A stretch of 64,000 nucleotides of DNA, taken from assembly GCF_900104745.1 (NCBI RefSeq), contig NZ_LT629732.1, positions 4,699,981 through 4,763,980 on the forward strand, given 5' to 3'. The notes beneath the pieces were generated by a model. It saw nothing but the letters and a program-made list of their open reading frames with translations, ran no database searches and was not told where the DNA came from. Both the position numbers and the translations under genes were made by a program. The stretch's first letter is position 1; every line of letters starts with the position of its first letter. Shown here piece after piece: positions 9,320 to 24,750 of this stretch. This DNA comes from Actinopolymorpha singaporensis (GTDB lineage Bacteria > Actinomycetota > Actinomycetes > Propionibacteriales > Actinopolymorphaceae).

Positions 9320-9536
9320 GGTCCTCACCGGCAGCCAGCAGGGTTTCGTGCAGGCGACGGTGGGCGTCTTCGTAGATGTCGATGTGGTCACTCGGCGCCA
9401 GACCGGCGAGCTCGCCGAGCCGGTCGAGGACGGCGTCGACGTCAGGTCGGCCGGTCGGGTCGTACTCGGGCGTGTGCTCCTCTGCGGCCACCGTCTCGGC
9501 GGTGGTGGCTTCACCCACCGGCGTGTCGTCTTCCAC
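9294..9536 (-). CDS. small conserved protein upstream of tlyA
   Basis: An 80-residue acidic protein ending PDVDAVLDRLGELAGLAPSD and then HIDIYEDAHRRLHETLLAAG. Proteins of this type (a TG/DVDxVLxRL then EHVxIYExVHRRL pattern) are common directly before tlyA in actinobacteria and have no assigned function. Only two or three helices are predictable and there is no membrane segment. GTG at 9536 has AAGGAG at 11 nt; another GTG at 9545 is only 2 nt from it, so the shorter start is preferred. It overlaps tlyA by 26 nt, so it may couple its translation. Confidence 0.75.
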   Translation of the reverse strand: MEDDTPVGEATTAETVAAEEHTPEYDPTGRPDVDAVLDRLGELAGLAPSDHIDIYEDAHRRLHETLLAAGEDHGDDAGQP

Positions 9537-9661
9537 AGTGCCCACGTCTCCTTGGTCTGAGCCCGCTCGCCGCGACACCGGCTGCACGGACGGACTGCTC
9601 CGTCTGCTGCGTAGGTGATCAGCGAGCCGGCCGCTGACCAGTCCCGGGCCGCCACTTGACA

Positions 9662-10756
9662 CTAACCCATCGCCGCGTCCTGGCCGCGCAGCAGTGCGAG
9701 GGCCTCCGACGCGTCGACTCGGGCGGGGTCGGGAGCAGACCACGCAGCGGCGAGCAGCGCGCGAGCGCCGTCCAGTGGATCACCGCTACCGGACAGCTGG
9801 ACCACGACCTGCCGTCGCCGGTCGTCGGTCCCGGACCCGTTCGGACTTTCGAGCACGGCCGTCCATTCCCCGCAGGTGGCTCTGCCCCCGCCGACACGGG
9901 GAGCCGGGTGTGGAGCGAAGAGGCCGGCGAGATCCCGGGCGAGATAGGTCGGACGCTGGTTTTGCGGAGCGGTCAGAAGGTCACCGAGTCTCGTCACACC
10001 GGTCAGGACGAGCATGCTCGGCATGCCGGCGGCGTTCGCCCCCTCGATGTCGGTGTCCAGCCGGTCGCCGATCACCAGGGGTCGCTCGGCGCCTACTCGT
10101 TCGACCGTCTCGTGGAACAGCGGCGGTGCCGGCTTACCCGCGACGACCGGTGTCCGGCCGGTCGCCATCCGGATCACCTCCACGAGGGTGCCGTTCCCTG
10201 GTGCCAGACCCCCGTCGGTCGGCAGGGTCCGGTCGACGTTGGACGCGATCCACGGGATGTTTCGCCGCACGGCGTAGGCACCCTCGGCGAGCTGGCGCCA
10301 GCCGACCTCCGGGTGGAACCCCTGAACGACCGCGGCCGGGTCGTCGGCTGCGGCCTGGACCGGAACCAGCCCCCGCTCCCTGACAGCGACCACCAGGCCC
10401 TCACCGCCCACCACGAGCACCCGCGACCCCGCTGGCACGCGCTCGGCGACCAGCCGGGCCGCGGCCTGCGCCGAGGTCACCACGTCGGCGACCTCGGCGC
10501 GGACCCCGACCTTGCGGAGGTGCTCGACCACGGAGTCGGGGGTGCGGGAGGCGTTGTTCGTCACGAAGGTGACCCGCATGGCCGCCGCCCGCGCCCGCTC
10601 GAGGTCCTCAGGTGCCCGGGGTACCGCGCCGGCCCCCACGTAGACCACGCCATCGAGGTCGAACAGGCCGGTGTCGTACTGCTCGACCAGGGGCCGGTCG
10701 GCCTCGGACAACGGCTCGGGCGCCGCGTCCTGCTCGGTCGTGGTCTCGTCGGTCAC
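9662..10756 (-). CDS. HAD superfamily class IIA hydrolase (NagD-like phosphatase)
   Basis: A 364-residue phosphatase of the HAD-IIA type. Motif I is GLFDLDGVVYVG (nucleophile D33, acid D35). TFVTNNASRTPDSV is motif II, GKPAPPLF holds the motif III Lys, and VIGDRLDTDIEGANAAGM is motif IV. The substrate is unknown; relatives act on nucleotides, sugar phosphates or glycerol-phosphate-type metabolites. The core ends near residue 285; the last 75 residues form an extra Ala/Asp-rich domain. GTG at 10756 overlaps the upstream TPR gene stop as GTGA. The position matches the HAD gene (Rv1692) upstream of tlyA in M. tuberculosis. Confidence 0.85.
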   Translation of the reverse strand: MTDETTTEQDAAPEPLSEADRPLVEQYDTGLFDLDGVVYVGAGAVPRAPEDLERARAAAMRVTFVTNNASRTPDSVVEHLRKVGVRAEVADVVTSAQAAARLVAERVPAGSRVLVVGGEGLVVAVRERGLVPVQAAADDPAAVVQGFHPEVGWRQLAEGAYAVRRNIPWIASNVDRTLPTDGGLAPGNGTLVEVIRMATGRTPVVAGKPAPPLFHETVERVGAERPLVIGDRLDTDIEGANAAGMPSMLVLTGVTRLGDLLTAPQNQRPTYLARDLAGLFAPHPAPRVGGGRATCGEWTAVLESPNGSGTDDRRRQVVVQLSGSGDPLDGARALLAAAWSAPDPARVDASEALALLRGQDAAMG

Positions 10757-11166
10757 TTCATGTCCTCCCGCGCCCTGAGGGTCGCCCTGACCTGCCGGAG
10801 TGCGTTGTTGTAGTGGTCGACGGTGGGGCGCATCGCCGCCGCCATCGCGAGGTGGGGCGCCGCAGCGTCGTGTCGGCCCATTCGGCTCAGAGCGAGACCG
10901 AGGCCGAAATGTGCGTAATCGTCGGAGGGATTATCGTCGACGAGTCCCTCGAACGCCGCGGCGGAGTCCGCGTAGTGCCGGCTGTTGAAGTATGCCCGCG
11001 CGAGCGCCTCCCGGATCGACTTCGAACCGGGCTCGGCCTCCCGGGCGCGCGCAAGAAGCTGCGCCGCGGCCGCGGAGTCCCCGCCCTCGAGAAGGGCGAG
11101 GCCCCGGCGGTACCAGTCGTAGACGTCACCGCCGGGCGTGCCGACATTCGCGTCGTCGTTGATCAT
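10753..11166 (-). CDS. small tetratricopeptide-repeat protein
   Basis: A 137-residue all-helical protein with about three TPR units, for example VYDWYRRGLALLEGGDSAAA, then SIREALARAYFNSRHYADSA and DYAHFGLGLALSRMGRHDAA. No signal or membrane segment. TPRs mediate protein contacts; the partner is unknown, and the overlap with the HAD hydrolase suggests a shared task. ATG at 11166 has a strong Shine-Dalgarno (GGAGGGAGGAC). The long open frame that continues upstream to 12855 lies antisense to the DUF1015 gene and is not coding. It probably starts the operon TPR-HAD-small-tlyA-nadK-recN, with its promoter in the 135-bp divergent gap. Confidence 0.85.
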   Translation of the reverse strand: MINDDANVGTPGGDVYDWYRRGLALLEGGDSAAAAQLLARAREAEPGSKSIREALARAYFNSRHYADSAAAFEGLVDDNPSDDYAHFGLGLALSRMGRHDAAAPHLAMAAAMRPTVDHYNNALRQVRATLRAREDMK

Positions 11167-11301
11167 GGTGTCCTCCCTCCTCGGCGCCCTCAACCGGAGG
11201 CGGGGGCGGGCTATTCCACCCAGTCTGCCGACCCCGGTTTCCCAAGAACACCTGCCCGGGGACGCCCCGGGCGCCTCGCCCGGACGGGGTGGACACCTAC
11301 C

Positions 11302-12783
11302 ATGCCCAGCGTGACCGACCCCTCCGCGACTCCCGACTCTGGCACCCGGCCGCTGGTGCTGTCGCCATTTCCGGGCGTCCGCTACGACCCCGATCGGGTG
11401 AGCGACCTGGCCGCCGTGACCTCTCCGCCGTACGACGTCCTCGATCCCGGCAGCGTGGCCGCGCTCACGGCAGAGGAGCCGCACAACATCGTCCGGGTCG
11501 TTCTCCCGCTGCCGGCGGGACCCGCTGACTGGACCTCCGACGAGCGCTCGGGCCCCGGCGACGGAGGGCCCTGCACCGGAAGGGACGACTCGCCCCGAGC
11601 CGGCGAGCGGGGGCAGCCCGGCGAACCTGGCGAACCTGGCGAACCTGGCGAACCTGGCGAACCCGCCGAAAACGACAGGGCCGACCACGGTGGCGGGGCC
11701 GGTCCGCAGGTCCGGCCCGAAACCGACCACTACCGGCGAGCTGCCGAGCTGCTCAACCGATGGCGGGCCGAGGGCATCCTGCGAGCCGACACCGAGGCCG
11801 CGCTCTACGTCTACGAGCAGCGGGTGCCCGAGTCCGGCGAGCCTGGCAGCGCGCCCTTCGTCCTCCGGGGGATGTTCGGCGCCGTGGAACTGCGCGAGCC
11901 CGAGGAGCGGGTGATCCTTCCGCACGAGGACGTGATGCCCGGTCCGGTGGCAGACCGGCTGGCCCTCATGAGCGCGTGCGAGGCGAACCTGGAACCGATC
12001 CTGCTGGTGTACGACGGCGGAGGGCCGGCCAGCGACCTGGTGGAGACGACGGTCCGAGGCGAACCACTGGTGAACGCCCGCACTGCGGACGGAGTCGATC
12101 ACCTGATGTGGCGAATCACCGACCCGGACGCACTGAGCACCATCGCCGCAGACCTGGCCCCGCGCCAGGCGCTGATCGCCGACGGTCACCACCGGTACGC
12201 GACCTACCTGAAGCTCCAACGTCAGATCCGGGCCACGGGTGCCGGCCCAGGCCCATGGGACAGCGGACTCGCGTTGCTCGTCGACCAGCGTGCGCATCCC
12301 CTGCGGCTCACCGCGATTCACCGGACGGTCGCCGGGATCACGCTGGCAGACCTGCTGTCCCGTGCGGCCGCGCAGTTCACGGTCGAGTCCTTCGGCGACG
12401 CCGACCGGGCACATGCCGCGCTCGCTGCCGCCCACGGCCGCCGGAACGCGTTCGTCGTCACCGACGGGATCCGCTGGGAACTGCTGAGCACCCCCGCCGA
12501 GACCACCTCCGGGCGGATCCGTCTGGACACCGAGATGCTGCACGAACAGTTGTTCGGGCAGGTTCTGGGCCTGGCCGAGGAGCAGATCGGCTATGCGCAC
12601 AGTGAACCCGCCGCCGTCGAGCATGCCCGGCAGGGCAACGGCGTCGCCGTGCTGCTCAACCCGGTCGACGTGACCACCGTGCAGGCCGTCGCCCGCGAGG
12701 GTGGCCGGATGCCGCGCAAGTCGACCTCGTTCGGTCCGAAGCCGCGCACCGGGTTCGTCATGCGGATGTTCGACCAGCACTGA
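11302..12783 (+). CDS. DUF1015 family protein with GEP-repeat insertion
   Basis: A 493-residue cytoplasmic protein of the DUF1015 family. PFPGVRYDP and SPPYDVL at the start, a VILPHEDVMPGPVADRLAL block, ALIADGHHRYATYL in the middle and a C-terminal MPRKSTSFGPKPRTGFVMR are the family's conserved stretches. The family's function is not established; the GHHRY motif suggests catalysis or ligand binding. An insertion at about residues 75-135 (Gly/Glu/Pro-rich) holds five GEP units. ATG at 11302 directly precedes the conserved region and has no clear Shine-Dalgarno, so a leaderless start is possible. It is divergent from the TPR operon and its 3' end overlaps the convergent OB-fold gene by 26 bp. 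Confidence 0.8.
   Translation: MPSVTDPSATPDSGTRPLVLSPFPGVRYDPDRVSDLAAVTSPPYDVLDPGSVAALTAEEPHNIVRVVLPLPAGPADWTSDERSGPGDGGPCTGRDDSPRAGERGQPGEPGEPGEPGEPGEPAENDRADHGGGAGPQVRPETDHYRRAAELLNRWRAEGILRADTEAALYVYEQRVPESGEPGSAPFVLRGMFGAVELREPEERVILPHEDVMPGPVADRLALMSACEANLEPILLVYDGGGPASDLVETTVRGEPLVNARTADGVDHLMWRITDPDALSTIAADLAPRQALIADGHHRYATYLKLQRQIRATGAGPGPWDSGLALLVDQRAHPLRLTAIHRTVAGITLADLLSRAAAQFTVESFGDADRAHAALAAAHGRRNAFVVTDGIRWELLSTPAETTSGRIRLDTEMLHEQLFGQVLGLAEEQIGYAHSEPAAVEHARQGNGVAVLLNPVDVTTVQAVAREGGRMPRKSTSFGPKPRTGFVMRMFDQH
11620..11664 (+). repeat. 9-bp x 5 in-frame repeat (Gly-Glu-Pro)
   Basis: Five tandem 9-bp units (ggcgaacct, the last ending ccc) encode consecutive Gly-Glu-Pro triplets. The Gly-X-Pro spacing superficially resembles collagen, but five triplets are too few for a stable triple helix. 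Confidence 0.9.
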
Positions 12784-13153
12784 CCGCCTCCTTGGCGACG
12801 AGCAGGCGCGCCCTGGCCGCTTCCACCTCGTACCGGCTGATCGGTCCGGACTCACCGCGACGGAATCGACGTCGGAGCGCGCCCACTACCTCAACGATGT
12901 CGCCGGAGCTCCACCGCTCCATCTCTGCATGGCATTCGGCAGACCACGAGGCGCACTCGATCGTGTCCACCACGGCAGAACGCGGAGGCAGGGTCTTCGG
13001 ATCTCGTTGCACGACCAGCCGAAGGCTGACGACAGCTGAGCCGCTGGGCAGCTCCCGGCGCGTAGCCGGCGCCGACACCCGGCCGACCAGCGTCACTTCG
13101 TTGCGGTGAGCGGGACACGAGACCGGCGGCTTCTGCGCGTCGGAGTCTGTCAT
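12758..13153 (-). CDS. SSB-like OB-fold protein
   Basis: A 131-residue protein resembling single-stranded-DNA-binding proteins. It has an N-terminal NEVTLVGRVSAPATRRELPSG strand-turn, then VVSLRLVVQRDP, IECASWSAECHAEMERWSSG and DIVEVVGALRRRFRR, the OB-fold order of SSB. It lacks the acidic Gly-rich C-terminal tip of housekeeping SSB and is shorter, so it is probably an accessory paralogue; binding to DNA is inferred. ATG at 13153 has GGGAGG about 8 nt upstream. It converges on the DUF1015 gene with a 26-bp overlap. Confidence 0.72.
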   Translation of the reverse strand: MTDSDAQKPPVSCPAHRNEVTLVGRVSAPATRRELPSGSAVVSLRLVVQRDPKTLPPRSAVVDTIECASWSAECHAEMERWSSGDIVEVVGALRRRFRRGESGPISRYEVEAARARLLVAKEAVSAGRTSA

Positions 13154-13335
13154 CGGGGCTGCCTCCCTCTCTGGAAGGTCCGTCGTCGCTGGTTGGCAGC
13201 CCCAATCTCCTCCGTTTCGGCACGAGCGACCACACAAGACCCCCGCCTGTGTAGAACCTCGCCGATCGGGCGGCTGTGGACAACAAACGGCGCCTGGCGG
13301 GGAACCACCCCGTCAGGCTCTCCGCCTCGCTCCCC

Positions 13336-14973
13336 TCACCCCTCGGCGAGCCGGGCCAGCCGCTCTTCGGCGTCGGTCTGGGCGTCGGTGTCCACCTCGA
13401 GCACGCGCGCGAACCATCGCGCTGCCTCCTCGCGCCGGCCGAGCTCCTCCAGGGTGTCGGCGTAGGCGTACCGCACGCGGGTGACCGCTGTGGCCGAGGC
13501 CCTTCCGTGCAGAGCGGGTACGTCGAGGAGGGCCAGCGCCGCGGCAGGCTGACCCAGGTCACGTCGTGCCCCCGCCTCGACGATCAGCAACTCGACGCGT
13601 GCCACGGGGTCCAGCTCCGACCGGTCGACCGTCGCGATGAGATCGAGCGCGCGCTCAGGTCGCCCCAGTCCGCGCTCGCTGTCTGCCATCGCCGGGAAGT
13701 ACTCCGCCGACCCGGTCATGCGGCGAGCGGCACGGAACTCGGCGAGCGCCTGTTCGTACTTCCCGGCCGCGTAGGCGGTGTAGCCGACAGCCTCACGCAC
13801 GACGCCCAGCCGGGAGCCTTCGCGCCGCGCCGCCAGGGCGTGTTCGAGGGCCTCGTCCGGGTCCTCGTCGACAAGCTGTCCGGCCATCACCAGATGACGG
13901 GCAACCCGGTCGGCGGTGGCCTTGCTCAGGGTGCCGAGCTGCCGCCGAATGTCGGGGTCGAGCTCGAGCCCGGTGACGTCCGTGGGCAGCTCCGGACCGA
14001 CGGGTTCGTTCACCGGCCGGCTCCGGTCGCGTGTTCCTCCCCGTCGGCGATCGTCGGCACCGGGACGAGTGTCCCGCGCCGGGCGGTCGACGTCGCGCCG
14101 ACGGCGGTCGGTGTCCGCGGGTCGGCCCGGTCGTTCGTGCCGGCTGCCGCTGTGCCCCGAGGAACGCGGCTGGGAACGGCCGCTGCCCCCGGCGCCTTCG
14201 CTTCGAGACCGGTCCCGATCGCCGAAACCGCGCTCCCGTCCCTTTCCTCCGGACGCGTCGCTGCGGGCCCGGTCGCGATCACCGAAACCGCGCTCCCGTC
14301 CCCTGCGATCGTCGCCCTGGGAGTACCTTCCGGCTCGCGGCACGTCCGCACGACGGTCTCCGCGGTACGGGCGTTCAGCGCGCGAAGAGCGGTCGTACCC
14401 TCCGGACGTCTCGTCACGCCGCGGACCATCCGCCCCCCGCGCCGTCGAGTCCCGCCTGGGGGAGTCCGGACGCCAACCGCGGCCCTGTCCCCCTCGGTCG
14501 GTCCCAGATCGGGCGCCGCCGTCCCGCCGGCTGCCGGCCCCGCGGTCCGAACCGAACCTTCCACCGCCTCCGCGATCCGTACGAGCGTTGCCACCCTCGA
14601 AACTGTCGCGGTCACGTCGGGGTCCGGAGGACCAGCTGCTCTCAGACGCCCGACCACGCCCGGACTCACCGTCGCGCCGATCACCAGTGCGCCGGCTCGG
14701 CTTGAACCCGCTCCCCGAGCTCTGTCCACGCGATGTCCGATCCGTACCGCCGCCACGCTGTCCGCGGCTTGTGGACCGGTCGTCACCGGTGGGTTCACGC
14801 CGGTTGCCGACCCCCCGAGCGCCTGGCTCCGACCGGCGGCCTCCAGACCATCGCGATCCGGACGCGTCTCCACGGCCGCCGGCTCGGTCCGGTCGCCTCT
14901 CAGCCGAACGCCGGCTGTCGCGGTCACGTCGATCGCGGTCTCGATCCTGGCCGCGCCTCGAACTGTCGCTCAT
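13336..14973 (-). CDS. TPR protein with long Arg/Asp/Ser/Gly-rich N-terminal domain
   Basis: A 545-residue protein. Residues 1 to about 315 are disordered and made of Arg, Asp, Ser and Gly, with many RDR, RRD and DRGG steps (RERGFGDRDR occurs twice), as in RNA-binding condensate proteins. From about 320 (LPTDVTGLELDPDIRRQLGTL) to the end the protein is helical with TPR-like units (EALEHALAARR, AGKYEQALAEFRAARR, RREEAARWFARVLEVD). The C-terminal part resembles the conserved TPR protein found near tyrS in other actinobacteria (Rv1691 in M. tuberculosis). ATG at 14973 is the first start before the RG-rich stretch. Position directly behind the rRNA operon and the basic head make an RNA or ribosome link plausible but unproven. 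Confidence 0.75.
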   Translation of the reverse strand: MSDSSRRGQDRDRDRRDRDSRRSAERRPDRAGGRGDASGSRWSGGRRSEPGARGVGNRREPTGDDRSTSRGQRGGGTDRTSRGQSSGSGFKPSRRTGDRRDGESGRGRASESSWSSGPRRDRDSFEGGNARTDRGGGGRFGSDRGAGSRRDGGARSGTDRGGQGRGWRPDSPRRDSTARGADGPRRDETSGGYDRSSRAERPYRGDRRADVPRAGRYSQGDDRRGRERGFGDRDRARSDASGGKGRERGFGDRDRSRSEGAGGSGRSQPRSSGHSGSRHERPGRPADTDRRRRDVDRPARDTRPGADDRRRGGTRDRSRPVNEPVGPELPTDVTGLELDPDIRRQLGTLSKATADRVARHLVMAGQLVDEDPDEALEHALAARREGSRLGVVREAVGYTAYAAGKYEQALAEFRAARRMTGSAEYFPAMADSERGLGRPERALDLIATVDRSELDPVARVELLIVEAGARRDLGQPAAALALLDVPALHGRASATAVTRVRYAYADTLEELGRREEAARWFARVLEVDTDAQTDAEERLARLAEG

Positions 14974-15098
14974 CGTGCTCCTCTGGGACGGCTCACGTCC
15001 CCATCTTGCCGCTTGGGTCGAACTGGGTAGTCGCCCGGTGTGCCGGCAGGCGCTCGAGCGGCGCCGGGGACACCGTGAAGAGGGCGCCGGACATGACT

Positions 15099-15126
15099 GA
15101 GGGCCACCCCGTGTGGGGTGGCCCTC
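15099..15126 (-). terminator. rRNA operon terminator hairpin
   Basis: A perfect 12-bp stem (+ strand GAGGGCCACCCC / GGGGTGGCCCTC) closes a 4-nt GTGT loop just past 5S. There is no U-run on the minus strand, typical of GC-rich actinobacterial terminators. An outer 10-bp inverted repeat (15085-15094 with 15136-15145) encloses it and includes the 3' end of 5S. Confidence 0.75.
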
Positions 15127-15136
15127 AACCAATGTA

Positions 15137-15255
15137 TGTCCGGCGGCGTCCTACTCTCCCACAGGATCCCTCCTGCAGTACCATCGGCGCTGAAGAGCTT
15201 AACTTCCGGGTTCGGAATGGGACCGGGTGTTTCCCCTTCGCCATGACCGCCGTAA
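15137..15255 (-). rRNA. rrf: 5S ribosomal RNA
   Basis: Read on the minus strand this opens with GTTACGGCGGTCATGGCG and closes with GAGTAGGACGCCGCCGGACA. The conserved CCCATTCCGAACCCGGAAG loop lies inside. The two ends pair as helix I. Ends are accurate to a few nucleotides. It is the last gene of the operon, 190 nt after 23S. Confidence 0.95.
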
Positions 15256-15349
15256 CGCTGTGAAGATATGAACCAGCAACCAGCAGACCGCGCACCAGCA
15301 AAAACCAGCAATCCTCTTGTCGGATGCCGGTTGCCGGCCGGGGTGGGTG

Positions 15350-15380
15350 GTTCGTGTCTTCAGAACCGCATAGTGGACGC
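15350..15380 (-). other. 3' arm of the pre-23S processing stem
   Basis: This 31-nt stretch, 65 nt past the 23S 3' end, is complementary at 28 of 31 positions to 18610-18640, which lies 40 nt before the 23S 5' end. The two would form a long stem around 23S, the usual RNase III substrate for releasing pre-23S. Confidence 0.8.
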
Positions 15381-15444
15381 ACACAGTCGTTTGTTTCGCT
15401 TCGAGGTCACACGTGTCGTGTTCACACCCGCGGGTGTGGTGTGT

Positions 15445-20542
<5,098 letters not shown>

Positions 20543-20714
20543 AACCAACAAAAAGCCACCCCAGCAAACAAACAGCCCCAAAAAAACAGGGCCGCCTGTC
20601 ACCAAAGGAATCCGCGACAAGACACCACACAACACCCAAAAACCAAAAGGCCATCAGGCACGCGCAGCACTTGCCAACGGGGCAAAAAACACTGCATCGA
20701 CTTTCGGCACGCTG

Positions 20715-20726
20715 TTGAGTTCTCAA
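20715..20726 (-). promoter_or_regulatory. 16S leader element (CTTGAGAACT box)
   Basis: The 12-nt near-palindrome TTGAGTTCTCAA (+ strand) lies 170 nt before 16S. AGTTCTCAAG recurs in the 16S-23S spacer (18623-18632). Such boxes in actinobacterial leaders are linked to rRNA processing and antitermination. Confidence 0.55.
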
Positions 20727-20781
20727 GGATCAGACACACACCAGAACCAGACCTCCCAGCCCGGCTCCAGGGCACTCTTCC

Positions 20782-20810
20782 AGCTTATCGACCCGCTCTC
20801 ACCCAGGCAA
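20782..20810 (-). promoter_or_regulatory. rRNA operon promoter P2
   Basis: On the minus strand TTGCCT (20805-20810), exactly 17 nt, then TAAGCT (20782-20787). The 5' flank CCCGATTTGCC is identical to that of P1. It lies 240 nt before 16S. Confidence 0.7.
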
Positions 20811-20955
20811 ATCGGGTGATTCCGAACCGATTCACCCCATGAAACATGGCCCTCTTCCGTTTCGTACAGACTCCGGCTTCGGGCTTTGTTTCGTTCGGGG
20901 GTGTGTCTCCGGGCCGGCCACCTCTTCGGTGTCCCGCGCTCTCGGCGACTCGCTT

Positions 20956-20984
20956 AGCTTACCGACCTCTCCGCAACCCGGCAA
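20956..20984 (-). promoter_or_regulatory. rRNA operon promoter P1
   Basis: On the minus strand TTGCCG (20979-20984), exactly 17 nt, then TAAGCT (20956-20961). It is the upstream member of a tandem pair 174 nt apart. The rest of the 720-nt gap between tyrS and 16S holds only the leader and the tyrS terminator; ORFs here look spurious. Confidence 0.72.
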
Positions 20985-21197
20985 ATCGGGCCCCTTCGCA
21001 GGCCGTCCCCTCGTCTCGATCCGTGCGCAGAGCACCAAGCAGTGCACCGAGCGAACGGTGTCGATCCGAGGAGGTTCCCCGCCGGACCGGCCGCCAGCTG
21101 GCGTCCCGCGACCCGTGCGGAGCGAGTAGAACCATACGGATCTGCGTGCGGGCCGTCAAGTGGGGCCACGTTCCGCCGCTGTTGTGCGTCCCAGCGG

Positions 21198-21228
21198 CTC
21201 CGGGCGAGGGGATCTCCCCCGCCCGGAG
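21198..21228 (-). terminator. tyrS terminator hairpin
   Basis: A 9-bp outer stem (+ strand CTCCGGGCG / CGCCCGGAG) with an inner GGGGA / TCCCC pair lies 36 nt past the tyrS stop. There is no U-run. It separates the arg-tyrS transcript from the rRNA promoters. Confidence 0.65.
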
Positions 21229-21263
21229 CACGCCGTGCCCCGACGGCCCACAGCGTGCAGGTC

Positions 21264-22573
21264 CTAGGAGGCCACCTCGACGCCGGCGACGTTTCGCCGA
21301 CCACGGCGCAACACCAGCCACCGGCCGTGGAGCAGGTCACCGGCGGATGGTGCCGATTCGACCGACGTGACCCGCTCGTTGTTGAGGTAGGCGCCACCCT
21401 CGTCGATGGTTCGCCGAGCTGCGGACCTGCTGGCCACCAGACCGGTGTCGGCAAGAAGGTCGACCAGCGGTGGCAGCGCACCCCCGGGGTCGCGTTCGAC
21501 GCGAACGTGCGGCGCCTCACGCAGCGCGGCGTCGAGGGTCCGGGCGTCGACGTCGGTGAGGGCACCCCGGCCGAACAAGGCTCCGGAGGCTGCGATCACG
21601 CGGGCGCACTCGTCCGCGCCGTGGACGAGAGTGGTGAGCTCCTCGGCCAGGACTCGTTGGGCTTCCCGAGCGGCCGGGCGTTCGGCGGTGGTCTTCTCCA
21701 GCGCTTCCAGCTCCTCCCTGGAGCGGAAGCTGAAGACGCGGAGGTACTGGCCGACGTCGGCGTCGGCGGTGTTGAACCAGAACTGGTAGAAGGCGTACGG
21801 CGACATCATCTCCGGGTCCAGCCAGACGGTCAGGCCGCCTGCGCTCTTGCCGAACTTCGTGCCGTCGGACCGGGTGAGCAGGGGAGTCGCCATCGCGTGC
21901 ACGGCGGCTCCCTCCACCCTGCGGATGAGGTCGACGCCGGCGGTGATGTTGCCCCACTGGTCGCTCCCGCCTGTCTGCAGGGTGCAGCCGTACCTGCGGT
22001 ACAGCTCGAGGTAGTCGAACGCCTGCAGGATCTGGTAGCTGAACTCGGCGTATCCGATCCCCTGCTCGGTGTCCAGACGCGCCTTCACAACCTCTTTCTG
22101 GATCATCTTGTTGACCCGGAAGTGTCGGCCGATGTCACGCAGGAACTCCAGAACGCTGACCGGTGCCGTCCAGTCGAGGTTGTTCACGATCCGCGCGGCG
22201 TTCGGACCGTCGAAGTCGACGAACGGCGTGACCTGCCGCTTCAGGCGTTCGACCCAGCCGGCCACCGTCTCCGGATCGTTCAGCGTGCGTTCGGCGTCCG
22301 GTTTGGGATCACCGATCAGGCCGGTGGACCCGCCGATCAGGAGCAGCGGCCTGTGGCCGGCCTGCTGAAGCCGCCGAGCGGTCACGAGCTGGACGAGGTT
22401 GCCGTGGTGCAGGCTCGGCGCGGTCGGGTCGAAACCGACGTAATAGGTGACAGGTCCTTCCGCGAGCGCGGCGCGGAGCGCGTGCTCGTCGGTCGACTCC
22501 GCGAGAAGACCGCGCCAGCGCAGGTCGTCCAGCACCGACTGCGCCGGCTGCTCTGTGTTGTCCCCGGGACCGG

Positions 22574-22577
<4 letters not shown>
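21264..22577 (-). CDS. tyrS: tyrosyl-tRNA synthetase
   Basis: A 437-residue class I synthetase charging tRNA-Tyr. The HIGH-like signature is in [16 protein letters not shown] (about residue 50) and the KMSKS-like loop is KFGKSAGG (in [18 protein letters not shown]). GGSDQWGN marks the tyrosine-binding region, and a C-terminal S4 domain ([25 protein letters not shown]) binds the tRNA. GTG at 22577 has GGAAGGA about 7 nt upstream and overlaps the mpg stop as GTGA. It is last in the arg-mpg-tyrS chain. The mpg-tyrS pairing matches Rv1688-Rv1689. Confidence 0.95.

Positions 22578-24750
<2,173 letters not shown>

Noticed and set aside
11620-11664. Collagen-like triple-helix domain
   Set aside because: Only five Gly-Glu-Pro triplets, too short to fold as collagen; treated as a repeat insertion.
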